From Bacteroidales bacterium UBA5342 (GTDB taxonomy: Bacteria > Bacteroidota > Bacteroidia > Bacteroidales > UBA5342), in assembly GCA_002408065.1 (NCBI GenBank), contig DHQI01000070.1, positions 68,440 to 80,096 on the forward strand: DNA of 11,657 nucleotides, in the 5' to 3' direction. The notes beneath the pieces are model-generated. The model ran no database searches, had not been told where the DNA came from, and was given only the letters and a program-made list of their open reading frames with translations. Position 1 is the first letter of the stretch. The number at the start of each line of letters is the position of its first letter. Shown here piece by piece: positions 1 to 8,100 of this stretch. Made by a program: the position numbers and the translations under genes.

Positions 1-1722
1 ACCCCCTTTAGATACTGCCACATCTCCATCTTGAGATGACGTTTGTGCCAAAATGGTAATTGTATCATTTCTCACTGAAAAATCAACAAAGACATCACTA
101 CCACTACCACCAAAAGTTTTAGAAAAAGCAGCACTCCCAATCTTCTCAACATATATATTTTTCAGCTGATTGCCAGAACCGACACTCCAGTTATCATCAA
201 ACAAAGCACCAGCCATTATGGTATAATTGTCTTCTACCTGCACCTTAGTCAATTGTTCATTATCCATAGTTCCATAGCAAGTATTTGAAAGCACCTCAAG
301 GTCTTGATCTAAAGCTACACTAACAAAATCCAAGGCCCCCTTATTGTTAACGATATCACCATCGTTAGAAGATGATGTAGCAAAAAGTTGCAAGTGAGCC
401 CCGGATTCATCTGATGCCACAAGCATTGAATGCAAGGCATCGAATGAGGAGCCACCTAATGTTTGACTTTTAACCATATTCAAATCATCATCGAGCTCAA
501 ACACCCATATATCAGACTCACCACTTAAATAACTGATATCTCCACCATTTGAAAAAGTGGTCGCACCAATATAATAACCTCCGTTACCATTAGACAAGAC
601 ACTATTTACAAACTCAGTTCCGGCACCACCAAAGCTTTTTTCCCAGATCAACTCACCCGATTTATTCACTTTAAACAACCAGATATCAAACTCTCCATTA
701 GTCGATGTCACATCACCATCACCGGATTCTGTAGTGGCCCCTATCACATAACTATCGGCCTCTTCTAGCACCACCACCCCATTATCGTAGGCACTTCCCC
801 CTAAAGTCTTAGTCCACTCTACCTCTAAAGATTTCGACAGTTTAACCAACCACACATCAGCCTCACCATGAAAACCAGAGACGTCACCATTTCCCGAATG
901 CGTAGTCCCCAGAAGCAGATACGTACTATCATTACACGTAAATGCAGTAGTCAATGATTCCTGATAACTACCACCAAGCAACAATTGCGTATTATACTTG
1001 GGCATATTATCGCTTGACATCCCTGGTATTAGTAATCTCTGATTCCCTATTACTAAAGTATCTCCTGAAGAGGCCACTTCCAAATCTTTCGGAGCAATAG
1101 CTAACGAATCGGAATACGATTTGGATTCTTCAAGAGCCACAGCCAAAGCTTTAGACAAAGAATCAATCAAAGCCAAATTAACAGCCTCCAAGGCTCTAAG
1201 TAAAGAATCGGTTGTACTAAGATTAGTGGCATTAATGGTCTTCGTCAATGTATCTGTCAAAGCAAGAGATGCAGCATCCACATAAGATTTGGTTGTAGGG
1301 TCATCAGGGGAAACAGGCTCCTGTAAATCATGAATTTTACTGGCTGTTTGCGCATGCATGGCATAAGGCACACTTACCAGCTGACTATAGGAAATTTCTT
1401 CGCCATCCAAGATTACCTGTATATAGTAAGGTCCTTCGGCCCATACTACCGTAGCAAAATCATCCGACGTCAGCCCTTCCCCAATAGAAAAAGCCACCAA
1501 ACCATTAGTATCTGGTTTAAGCGTATGCTCTTCACTGTAGATTTCATTTACTGCATCTGCATCGTCAAAAAGATTTATCTCAAAGGTCACTTCATCGTGC
1601 ACTGGTTTATTCTGTTCGTTACGCACTGAGGCCTGATACCTAAAAGCAAATGGCACCTGAGCCGGCAAAAGAGTTAGCAACAATAAAAACAGAATAGTAA
1701 TAAATGGTCTTGATATACTCAT
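1..1722 (-). CDS. Secreted repeat protein with tail-fibre/collagen-type N-terminal module (partial, C-terminus beyond left edge)
   Basis: The frame is open from the ATG at 1722-1720 to base 1, giving 574 codons and no stop, so the C-terminus is missing. Residues 1-21 form a signal peptide (hydrophobic FITILFLLLLTLLPA). Residues about 25-128 match the N-terminal module common in Bacteroidota tail-fibre or collagen-like secreted proteins: FRYQASVRN start, a VTFEINLFD strand, a GLVAFSIGEG turn, and the closing SVPYAMHAQTA. Residues about 140-208 are Ala/Leu/Ser/Asp-rich and probably helical, starting with TTKSYVDA as in trimeric fibre stalks. From about 246 on there are six repeats of 55-60 residues. 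Each has a (L/F)GGS-like start (about 248, 307, 364, 422, 482, 537), most have a GDGDV-type loop, and several have a DIWLFK-like strand. This repeat type is frequent in T9SS cargo and is probably a beta-propeller. The start lies 3 nt after the upstream stop, so the two are likely co-transcribed. The exact role is unknown; surface adhesion or binding is an inference. A T9SS sorting domain would be expected in the missing part. Confidence 0.85.
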   Translation of the reverse strand, partial: MSISRPFITILFLLLLTLLPAQVPFAFRYQASVRNEQNKPVHDEVTFEINLFDDADAVNEIYSEEHTLKPDTNGLVAFSIGEGLTSDDFATVVWAEGPYYIQVILDGEEISYSQLVSVPYAMHAQTASKIHDLQEPVSPDDPTTKSYVDAASLALTDTLTKTINATNLSTTDSLLRALEAVNLALIDSLSKALAVALEESKSYSDSLAIAPKDLEVASSGDTLVIGNQRLLIPGMSSDNMPKYNTQLLLGGSYQESLTTAFTCNDSTYLLLGTTHSGNGDVSGFHGEADVWLVKLSKSLEVEWTKTLGGSAYDNGVVVLEEADSYVIGATTESGDGDVTSTNGEFDIWLFKVNKSGELIWEKSFGGAGTEFVNSVLSNGNGGYYIGATTFSNGGDISYLSGESDIWVFELDDDLNMVKSQTLGGSSFDALHSMLVASDESGAHLQLFATSSSNDGDIVNNKGALDFVSVALDQDLEVLSNTCYGTMDNEQLTKVQVEDNYTIMAGALFDDNWSVGSGNQLKNIYVEKIGSAAFSKTFGGSGSDVFVDFSVRNDTITILAQTSSQDGDVAVSKGG

Positions 1723-1725
1723 AAC

Positions 1726-2199
1726 TTATTTTTTCAAAATTTTGGCTGTTGACATTCGTTTGTCATCTTGATCAAACACATTGAGGTAATATGTTGCTGA
1801 ATTAAAGCCAGCAATATCAATTCTTATAACATTAGAATCAGAGCTCCCCTCTTTTATCTTTTCGCCGTTTAGCTTGTACACCTCCCACCTTAACCTTTCA
1901 AAATCATTGGTTTTTAGTTCTAAGAAAAAATACTCTTTGGCAGGATTTGGAAAACAACTTATAGCCACATCACCTTTGACCTCATTGTACAAAAAATAAT
2001 AAGAAGGCGTCAGCGCTCCCGGATACACATGCAATGTACGGGTATGCTTGCCCGCCGTCACGATATGACCGATGGACCAATTGACAATTTTGCTCTCTGT
2101 TTTCACATTGTCACTCGCCACCACATTGTTACCAACGGACTGTGCAGCAGAAATCATTAGACAAAAGAGAAAAACTACGGAGAAAAGGCTTCTGCTCAT
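1726..2199 (-). CDS. Small secreted protein with T9SS type A-like C-terminal sorting domain
   Basis: This is a 157-residue protein. Residues 1-20 are a signal peptide (hydrophobic FSVVFLFCLMISAAQ). Residues about 36-70 carry a short WSIGHIVTAG segment followed by predicted beta strands, as in a known group of small Bacteroidota secreted proteins with a W/YSIG motif. Residues about 80-157 are a T9SS C-terminal sorting domain: CFPNPAKEY (PNP at 84-86), a VYKLNGEKIKEG hairpin (107-118), YYLNV (137-141) and a basic KILKK end. The Gly that usually precedes the YxLxV strand is replaced (SATYYLNV). The mature part ahead of the sorting domain is only about 55 residues, so it is nearly a bare sorting domain. 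Its ATG overlaps the stop of the upstream hydrolase gene (ATGA), and the next gene starts 3 nt after its stop. Sorting through the outer membrane by T9SS is family knowledge. Partnership with the large downstream protein is an inference. Confidence 0.88.
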   Translation of the reverse strand: MSRSLFSVVFLFCLMISAAQSVGNNVVASDNVKTESKIVNWSIGHIVTAGKHTRTLHVYPGALTPSYYFLYNEVKGDVAISCFPNPAKEYFFLELKTNDFERLRWEVYKLNGEKIKEGSSDSNVIRIDIAGFNSATYYLNVFDQDDKRMSTAKILKK

Positions 2200-2834
2200 C
2201 GTAAATAAGGGTTATTAAGACGTTCCTCACCTATGGTCGTGAGATTTCCATGCCCGGGCGCCACTACAACCTCATCCGGTAGATTCAAAAGTTTAGACTT
2301 TATTCCATTTAAAAGCAAGTCGGTATCCCCACCCCAGAGGTCAGTGCGTCCCACACTCCCCTGAAAGAGCACATCGCCTACAATCGCGACGCCCTCTTCT
2401 TGGTTATAAAAACAAATACTACCAGGCGAATGGCCGGGTACGTGAATGACTTTTAATTTTTCGTTACCAAAAGAAACAACATCACCTTCTTGCAAAAAAG
2501 TTTCAACCGGCGGTGGTGTCTTCTCCATAGGAAAACCAAATAAGGCGGCTTGCTCCAGTGTTTTCTCATAAATGAACACATCGCCATTATGAGCCATAGG
2601 AGATAAGCCATATTTATCTTTCACAAAAGCATTTCCGGCCACATGATCAATATGTAAATGTGTATTCAGAAGCTTTACAACAGTGAGATTTTTACGCTCA
2701 ATAAAATCCGTCAGACGTTGACGCTCTTTGTCATCTGCGCAACCACAATCTATAATAACAGCCTCTTTCGTATCATCATATAGTATATATGTAAGCTCCT
2801 GAAAGGGACCACAAACAAACCTTTTTACCTCCAT
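2196..2834 (-). CDS. Metallo-beta-lactamase-fold hydrolase, glyoxalase II-like
   Basis: This 212-residue protein has the full MBL metal-binding set: THLHIDH at 58-64 (His59, His61, Asp63, His64), His135 in VPGHSPG, Asp154 in VGDVLF and His195 in APGHG. The length and the FQGSVGRTDLWGGD segment fit the short glyoxalase II (GloB/GloC-like) group, which hydrolyses thioesters such as S-lactoylglutathione or related thiol conjugates. The long C-terminal glutathione-binding domain of classical GloB is absent, so the true thiol substrate is uncertain. There is no signal peptide, so it is cytoplasmic. It starts 3 nt after the stop of the CNNM/CBS gene and overlaps the next start by 4 nt, which indicates co-transcription and possible translational coupling. 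Family call is firm; the precise substrate is not. Confidence 0.93.
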   Translation of the reverse strand: MEVKRFVCGPFQELTYILYDDTKEAVIIDCGCADDKERQRLTDFIERKNLTVVKLLNTHLHIDHVAGNAFVKDKYGLSPMAHNGDVFIYEKTLEQAALFGFPMEKTPPPVETFLQEGDVVSFGNEKLKVIHVPGHSPGSICFYNQEEGVAIVGDVLFQGSVGRTDLWGGDTDLLLNGIKSKLLNLPDEVVVAPGHGNLTTIGEERLNNPYLR

Positions 2835-2837
2835 CTT

Positions 2838-4118
2838 CTAATCGTTAATGTTTTCTTGGTTTAATGTAAGCTTTACTAACTCTATTTTGGTAGGTATAGC
2901 ATTAATGACTTTAAAACAATAATGCCCTATTTCCACCTCATCATTTACCTTAGGCACACTCCCCGAGTGATTCAATATAAAACCTGCAATGGTTTCATAT
3001 TCATCCGATTCAGGCAATTTAAGATTAAAATCTTCGTTCACGGCATCTATTTCAAGACGGGCCGAGAGCATAAATTCATTCTCTGCAATTTTCTTAGAAA
3101 TGTACTCAGAACGATCATGCTCATCCTCGATTTCGCCAAATATTTCTTCCATAATATCTTCGAGGGTTACAATGCCCGCAGTACCACCAAACTCATCTAC
3201 TACAACGGCAATACTCTTCTTTTGTTGCATAAAAGACTCCATAAGCTTGTTAGCTGGCATCGATTCCGGAACAATAGATACCTCTCGTATACGTGACCTT
3301 AAATCTTTAGGACTTTGAAAGAAATCGAAGGAATGGATATAACCAATAATATGATCGATTGAATCTTCATAGATTAAAACCTTAGAATAGCCTGTTTCAA
3401 TAAATTTTTGCTTAAGATTTTCAAGGGTCTCATTGATCTCTACAGCCACTATTTCGGTACGTGGCACAATACATTCACGCAATTTTACCTTAGAAAAGTC
3501 CAACACATTTTGAAAGAGTTTTACATCATTATCATTGATGGACTCCGGGTTTTCCCCATCTTTATTGTCATAATTCTCTTCGATAAAATGAGTAATATCT
3601 GCCCGTCCGAAATCCTGATCATTCACCGGCTCTTCATCACCACTTCCCCAAATGCGAATGACGCTTTTAGAAAAATGACTGGTAACAAATGCGATCGGGA
3701 ATAAGACAGTATAACATACTAGAAGCGGAAACGAGAAGAAACGCAACCAAAAATTAGCATTTAGACGAAAAAGTGTTTTAGGCAAATATTCTGCTGTAAT
3801 CAGGATAATAAGGGTGGAAGCAATCGTCTGCAATAACAATGTTAGAGTTTGTGACTGTGTGATACTAAACAAAAACGGCTCCAAAATGATGGCCATTTGT
3901 AAACCATAGACAACCAAAGCAATGTTATTCCCTACCAACATGGTAGAGATAAATTGCTGCGGATTAGAAAAGAAAATAGAGAGAAAACGATGATTGACAT
4001 TTTGCGTATTACGCTCTATCTCGAAGCGGAATTTATTGGCCGAAACAAAGGCAATCTCCATCCCCGAAAAGAAGGCGGAGAAGGTAACAGACAACAATAT
4101 AGCAGTGAGTGTCGACAT
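2838..4118 (-). CDS. CNNM/CBS/CorC-HlyC-domain membrane protein (GldE-like, 'hemolysin family')
   Basis: This 426-residue protein has the standard order for the family. A CNNM (DUF21) membrane domain spans about 1-165, with hydrophobic stretches near 3-25, 55-78, 90-112 and 126-148. A CBS pair follows at about 209-327, with IVPRTEIVAV opening the first and VVDEFGGTAGIVTLEDIMEEIFGEIEDE, in pieces over 297-323, closing the second. A CorC_HlyC C-terminal domain covers about 341-420. Related proteins are linked to divalent cation (Mg2+/Co2+) handling. In gliding Bacteroidota the GldE subgroup supports gliding and T9SS function. The usual gldD/ssb/mutY neighbours are not seen here, so I do not assign gldE. 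It is probably the first gene of the minus-strand cluster, since a 392-bp gap precedes it and a TAGGTTTG box sits 20 nt upstream. Secreted proteins downstream make a T9SS link attractive, but this is an inference. Confidence 0.92.
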   Translation of the reverse strand: MSTLTAILLSVTFSAFFSGMEIAFVSANKFRFEIERNTQNVNHRFLSIFFSNPQQFISTMLVGNNIALVVYGLQMAIILEPFLFSITQSQTLTLLLQTIASTLIILITAEYLPKTLFRLNANFWLRFFSFPLLVCYTVLFPIAFVTSHFSKSVIRIWGSGDEEPVNDQDFGRADITHFIEENYDNKDGENPESINDNDVKLFQNVLDFSKVKLRECIVPRTEIVAVEINETLENLKQKFIETGYSKVLIYEDSIDHIIGYIHSFDFFQSPKDLRSRIREVSIVPESMPANKLMESFMQQKKSIAVVVDEFGGTAGIVTLEDIMEEIFGEIEDEHDRSEYISKKIAENEFMLSARLEIDAVNEDFNLKLPESDEYETIAGFILNHSGSVPKVNDEVEIGHYCFKVINAIPTKIELVKLTLNQENIND

Positions 4119-4138
4119 TAGGTCTTGTGGTTTAAATC

Positions 4139-4146
4139 CAAACCTA
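4139..4146 (-). promoter_or_regulatory. Candidate -7 promoter box (TAGGTTTG) for the 4118-1 cluster
   Basis: Read on the minus strand, the sequence is an exact match to the Bacteroidota -7 consensus TAnnTTTG. It lies 20 nt before the ATG of the CNNM/CBS gene, implying a short leader of roughly 10-15 nt. No good -33 TTTG element is seen at the usual spacing, so the call rests on the -7 box and its position alone. Confidence 0.35.
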
Positions 4147-4232
4147 CAAATAAACCAAAATTTTTACATTCTTAGAAATTTATTTTCCCGTCAATACAAG
4201 CATTGAGCCCCTCATTCTTATTCGCCCTTCTG

Positions 4233-4334
4233 CCGGGCATTTACAAACGGTAAGAAGTAAGCATCAGTGAAAGGATTGAGATTTTATAAACAAGCACAAA
4301 ACAGCCATTAATTCACTTGATAACCGGGCATTTA
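4233..4334. repeat. 11-bp direct repeat CCGGGCATTTA, two copies 91 bp apart
   Basis: Identical copies lie at 4233-4243 and 4324-4334. They sit in an AT-rich gap, so an 11-bp GC-containing exact repeat within about 390 bp is unlikely by chance (roughly a few percent by a simple count). Flanking bases differ, so this is not a larger duplication. It may be a pair of protein-binding sites; no function is established. Confidence 0.5.
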
Positions 4335-4510
4335 GGGAATGCTAAAAAGTGTTACAAAAACGTTATTAAATATTGTATCTTCTACCAGTGTCTTGATCTT
4401 ATAGAATTATAACCCACAAGGTTGTGGTATTATGTGCACAACAAACGCCCAAAAGACAAAGCAATGTTTTACAGAACACTAGCTCACAATTCAGCATTAT
4501 ATATTAAGAA

Positions 4511-5167
4511 TTATTTATTGGTAATCAAATCACATACATATCGTCCAAGTTCATTCAACGAGGGAATGACCCTATTTTGCTTAATGCTCAGACGTTTAAA
4601 ACTCTGATGTCCCTGACTTACCAGCACACACTCACTATTTAATGCCCCAGCCACTTCGGCGTCATGCAGCGTATCACCTATCATCAGACATTGCCCGGGA
4701 GTCAGCCCTTCGGCCTCCAAAAGGTGATGTCCGACTTCTATTTTACCATTTGCATAGTGATTATCCAAGCCATAAACGCCTTGAAAAAAAGAACGAATAC
4801 CATAAGCATCCAGCATCTGCATAATGCTTTCAGTTTTCATGGCCGAAAGAACAAACTGCCTATAACCTTTTGCCTGAAAAAAATTAAGAGCTGGTATTGC
4901 ATCTTTAAAAAGTGACATGTCAGGCTCTTTGCTATGATAAGCACTCATAAACTCGGCAGCCACCTGTTCCCAAGGTTCTTTTTCGAAGTCAAAACCCAAG
5001 AGACGGTAGTATTCAATCACCGGAAAGTCAAATATTTCACGGTATTTTGCTTTACTGAGGCCAGGCATATTTCGTCGGGCCAACAACTCATTCATAGCAG
5101 CTAATCCCTGGTCTACATCATTGAGCAAGGTACCATTCCAATCCCAAAGTATAACTATATTGTTCAT
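4511..5167 (-). CDS. HAD-superfamily phosphatase (phosphoglycolate phosphatase-like)
   Basis: This 218-residue protein carries HAD motifs in order. Motif I is WDWNGTLLND with nucleophile Asp9; motif II is Ser108 in VLSAMK; the likely motif III Lys is Lys142 in GKIEVG; motif IV is GDTLHD (Asp165 and Asp169). A helical cap lies between motifs I and II (about 17-85). The second Asp of the usual DxD is Asn11. From memory the WDWNGTLLDD form is typical of one HAD subgroup that also shares the late VLVSQGHQS segment seen here, so the protein is probably an active phosphatase. It is cytoplasmic, with no signal peptide. Its ATG shares a base with the HTCS stop (TAATG), so translation is probably coupled. 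The substrate is unknown; a sugar phosphate from the locus or a housekeeping role such as 2-phosphoglycolate are both possible. Confidence 0.9.
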   Translation of the reverse strand: MNNIVILWDWNGTLLNDVDQGLAAMNELLARRNMPGLSKAKYREIFDFPVIEYYRLLGFDFEKEPWEQVAAEFMSAYHSKEPDMSLFKDAIPALNFFQAKGYRQFVLSAMKTESIMQMLDAYGIRSFFQGVYGLDNHYANGKIEVGHHLLEAEGLTPGQCLMIGDTLHDAEVAGALNSECVLVSQGHQSFKRLSIKQNRVIPSLNELGRYVCDLITNK

Positions 5168-8100
5168 TATTGTTTGTTCTGTTTTATATACTCCCTGGGG
5201 GACATACCATAATAATTCTTAAAGGAACGAGTAAAGTAGTTTAAGGAGTTAAATCCCACTTTAAAAGCCACCTCATTTATCATTAAATCACCATTAAGCA
5301 TCATTTTAACAGCATTTTTTAGGCGTATACCCCGTATAAACTCTGTTGCCGACTGTCCCGTGAGAGATTTCAGCTTTCGATGCAAAGTTGTTCTACTCAG
5401 ATTAAGTGCTTCGGCCAACTGTTCAACACTAATATCTGAATTAGCAATATTCATTTCTACATAACTAACAGCACGCAATATTAGGCGCTTATCCATATCA
5501 GGCACATCTGATTGCCCCTCCCAGCTATCAAACTTACTATTAAAAGCCTCTTTCAAACTTTTTCTGGTATTGATCAGATTGACAACTTGAGCCATCAACA
5601 AGTTTAGACTAAAAGGTTTGGGGATATAAGCATCTGCCCCCGACTCTAGTCCCACAATTTGGTCTTGAACAGACTCTAATGCCGTTAAAAGGATAAAAGG
5701 TATGTGACTTGTTTGAATATCATTTTTTATAGTTTTGCAAAACTCAATACCATCCATTTCAGGCATCATAACATCTGAAATCACAATATCAGGGTGTAAG
5801 GAATTTACTTTTTGAATTCCCTCTAAACCATTCTTTGCACAGGCAATCCTAAAATACTCTTTCAAACTATCTTTCAGATAATTGAGCAATTCAACATTAT
5901 CTTCTACAAGAAGAATAAGGGCTTTCTTTTCTTGGTCTTTATTCTCATCTAAAAACTTTTGAAACACCGGTTTTCCTTCACTAACCAGGGCATCTTCCTT
6001 CTCTTTTACAGGACGTAAATCGCCAAGTAATATCTTTTCTTGTTTTGAAGGCAACAGAATACTGAAAACACTCCCCTCATTGAGGGTTGAATTTACTCTT
6101 AACATCCCATTGTGCAGTTGGATATAATCTTTAGTGAGATCCAAACCAATACCACTACTTTGTAATTTGGATTCATCAGCCTGTTGAAATCGTTCAAAAA
6201 TATGAGGTAAATTATCGGCTGCAATACCTTGTCCGGTATCAGAAATAATAATCTCAACAAAATTGGTGGCATTACTATGGCCTAAGGTAAAAGAATTACC
6301 CTTTTCTGTCAATGTAAAACCATCCACATTTCCATTTATTTTTATCTCAACAGCTCCTTTATCATGACAGTACTTAAACGCATTTGAGAGAATATTAAAT
6401 ATTACTTTATCCAGTTTTTCCGGGTCAAAATCAACCATTAATCTCTCCTGAGAAGATATAAAAGTATAATTAAAATGCCTATATTTTGCGTGCTCACTAA
6501 AACAACTAAAAATATTTTTACTAAAAGCTACCAGATCATTATTAATAGGTTTTAATTTCAACACTCCAGCATTCATCTTTCTAAAATCAAGTATCTGGTT
6601 AATAAGTCTCAACAAACGTTCTGAATTATTCTTTACAATTCTGAGCTGCCTATATGCCGGATCTGTTTCATCACTTTTGGCTATTAACCTTTCTATTGGC
6701 CCCATTATTAAGGTCAACGGCGTACGGAATTCATGAGATATATTCGTAAAAAACTGAAGTTTCATTTGGTGAAGATTCTCTTCACTTTCACTTTTCACTT
6801 TTTCCAACCTTATTTCTTCTTTAAGCTTGCGCTGGTTATTCATTTCTATAAACATCCAAAATAAGAGTAAGATAATCAGCAGTAGATAAAAAACATAGGC
6901 ATACCAGGTTTTCCATAGAGGGGGATTGATATCAATATTTATCTCAGTGGCTTTGTCATTCCACACGCCATTATTATTCGAAGCCCTTACCTGAAAAACA
7001 TATTGCCCCGGAGGTATATTTGTGAAAATGGCTAATCCATTATGATCCGTTTCGACCCATTCTTCATTAAAATTATGCAACCTATACTGAAAACGGTTCT
7101 CTTCAGGATTAATAAAATTGTCGGCAACAAACTTAAAACTAAAGAGCGAATGACTATACTTAAGGTTAAGCTGCTTCGTAGAAGCTATATCCTTCTTAAG
7201 AATCGGATGATTATGGGAAGGGAGCACCTCAACATTATTAATGTAAAAATTAGTCACTGTCGTGACAGGTTTTCGAGGGTTTATAATAGACACATCATGA
7301 GGGTTAAACGAAATAAAACCGTTAGTGCTACCAAAAAAAAGGCGATTATTTGAAGCTATTAAGGCTGAATTAGCATTGAAAGTATTACGCGAGATATCCT
7401 CAATATTCTGATAACTAATAACCTTGTTTAAAGACGCGTTGTATTGACAAATACCATTACCTGTAGCCAACCAAAGCCTGTTTTCATTGTCTTCAACAAT
7501 ACTATACACATCATCAGCAGGCATTCCATCCTTTTTTGTAATAGACTGATAACTATTATTTGCATTATCAATCCTCACCAAACCACTACCGTTAGTACCT
7601 ATCCATACAACACCTTTTGAATCTTCAAAAACAGTATATACGAAATCATAAGACAAATGATTAGCCATTTGTTTACTGTAGTTTATACGTTCAAAATCCT
7701 CTTCCCCCTTCCTCTTTAGGTTGAGCCCCCCTTCTGTTGCAAACCATAGGTTCCCCTGCTTGTCCTGTATTATCTTGCGCACCAAATCACTCGATATAGT
7801 GCTCGTGTTTAGAGGGTTATACCTATAGCGCTTAACACTTTTATCTGAATACGAGATAAAGAAAGCGCCTTGATTGTAATCACTGACCCAAACCCCTTCA
7901 TCTATGGGCAATATACTAATCACCTGTAGCCCCAATGCAAATGATGTTTGGAATTGACGAAAGCGTTTCTCTCCTTTTTTGCGATACAAAAGACCTTGTC
8001 CATATGTCCCTACCCACAAAGTGCCATATTTATCAAAAGCTAAAGTCTTAATTGTTTCTACTTTAACATTATTAAAACTAAGCTGAAAAGACTCTTCGCT

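Larger units (their letters stand above)
4119..4510. other. Intergenic region, no gene recognised
   Basis: This 392-bp gap separates two minus-strand units. No convincing ORF, tRNA or strong terminator hairpin with a T-run is visible. It holds the candidate promoter near 4139-4146, an 11-bp direct repeat (4233 and 4324), and a short palindrome CCACAA-GG-TTGTGG at 4414-4427. Transcription from the HAD gene must end or read through here. A small RNA cannot be excluded. Confidence 0.6.

Noticed and set aside
2922..3318. Two plus-strand ORFs opposite the CNNM/CBS gene
   Set aside because: They are fully contained in a well-supported minus-strand gene in antisense frames and show no family features.
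4414..4427. Palindrome CCACAA-GG-TTGTGG as a terminator or operator
   Set aside because: The two-base centre is too tight for a stable hairpin, no T-run follows, and the arms are short; operator use cannot be supported.
4511..4551. Loss of HAD activity because the second Asp of motif I is Asn
   Set aside because: The change is at the other end of this gene (codon 11), and the WDWNGTLLDD form appears typical of this HAD subgroup, with the other motifs intact.
4422..4607. Plus-strand ORF of 61 residues at the end of the HAD gene
   Set aside because: Half of it is antisense to the HAD gene, and there is no signal, motif or good promoter.
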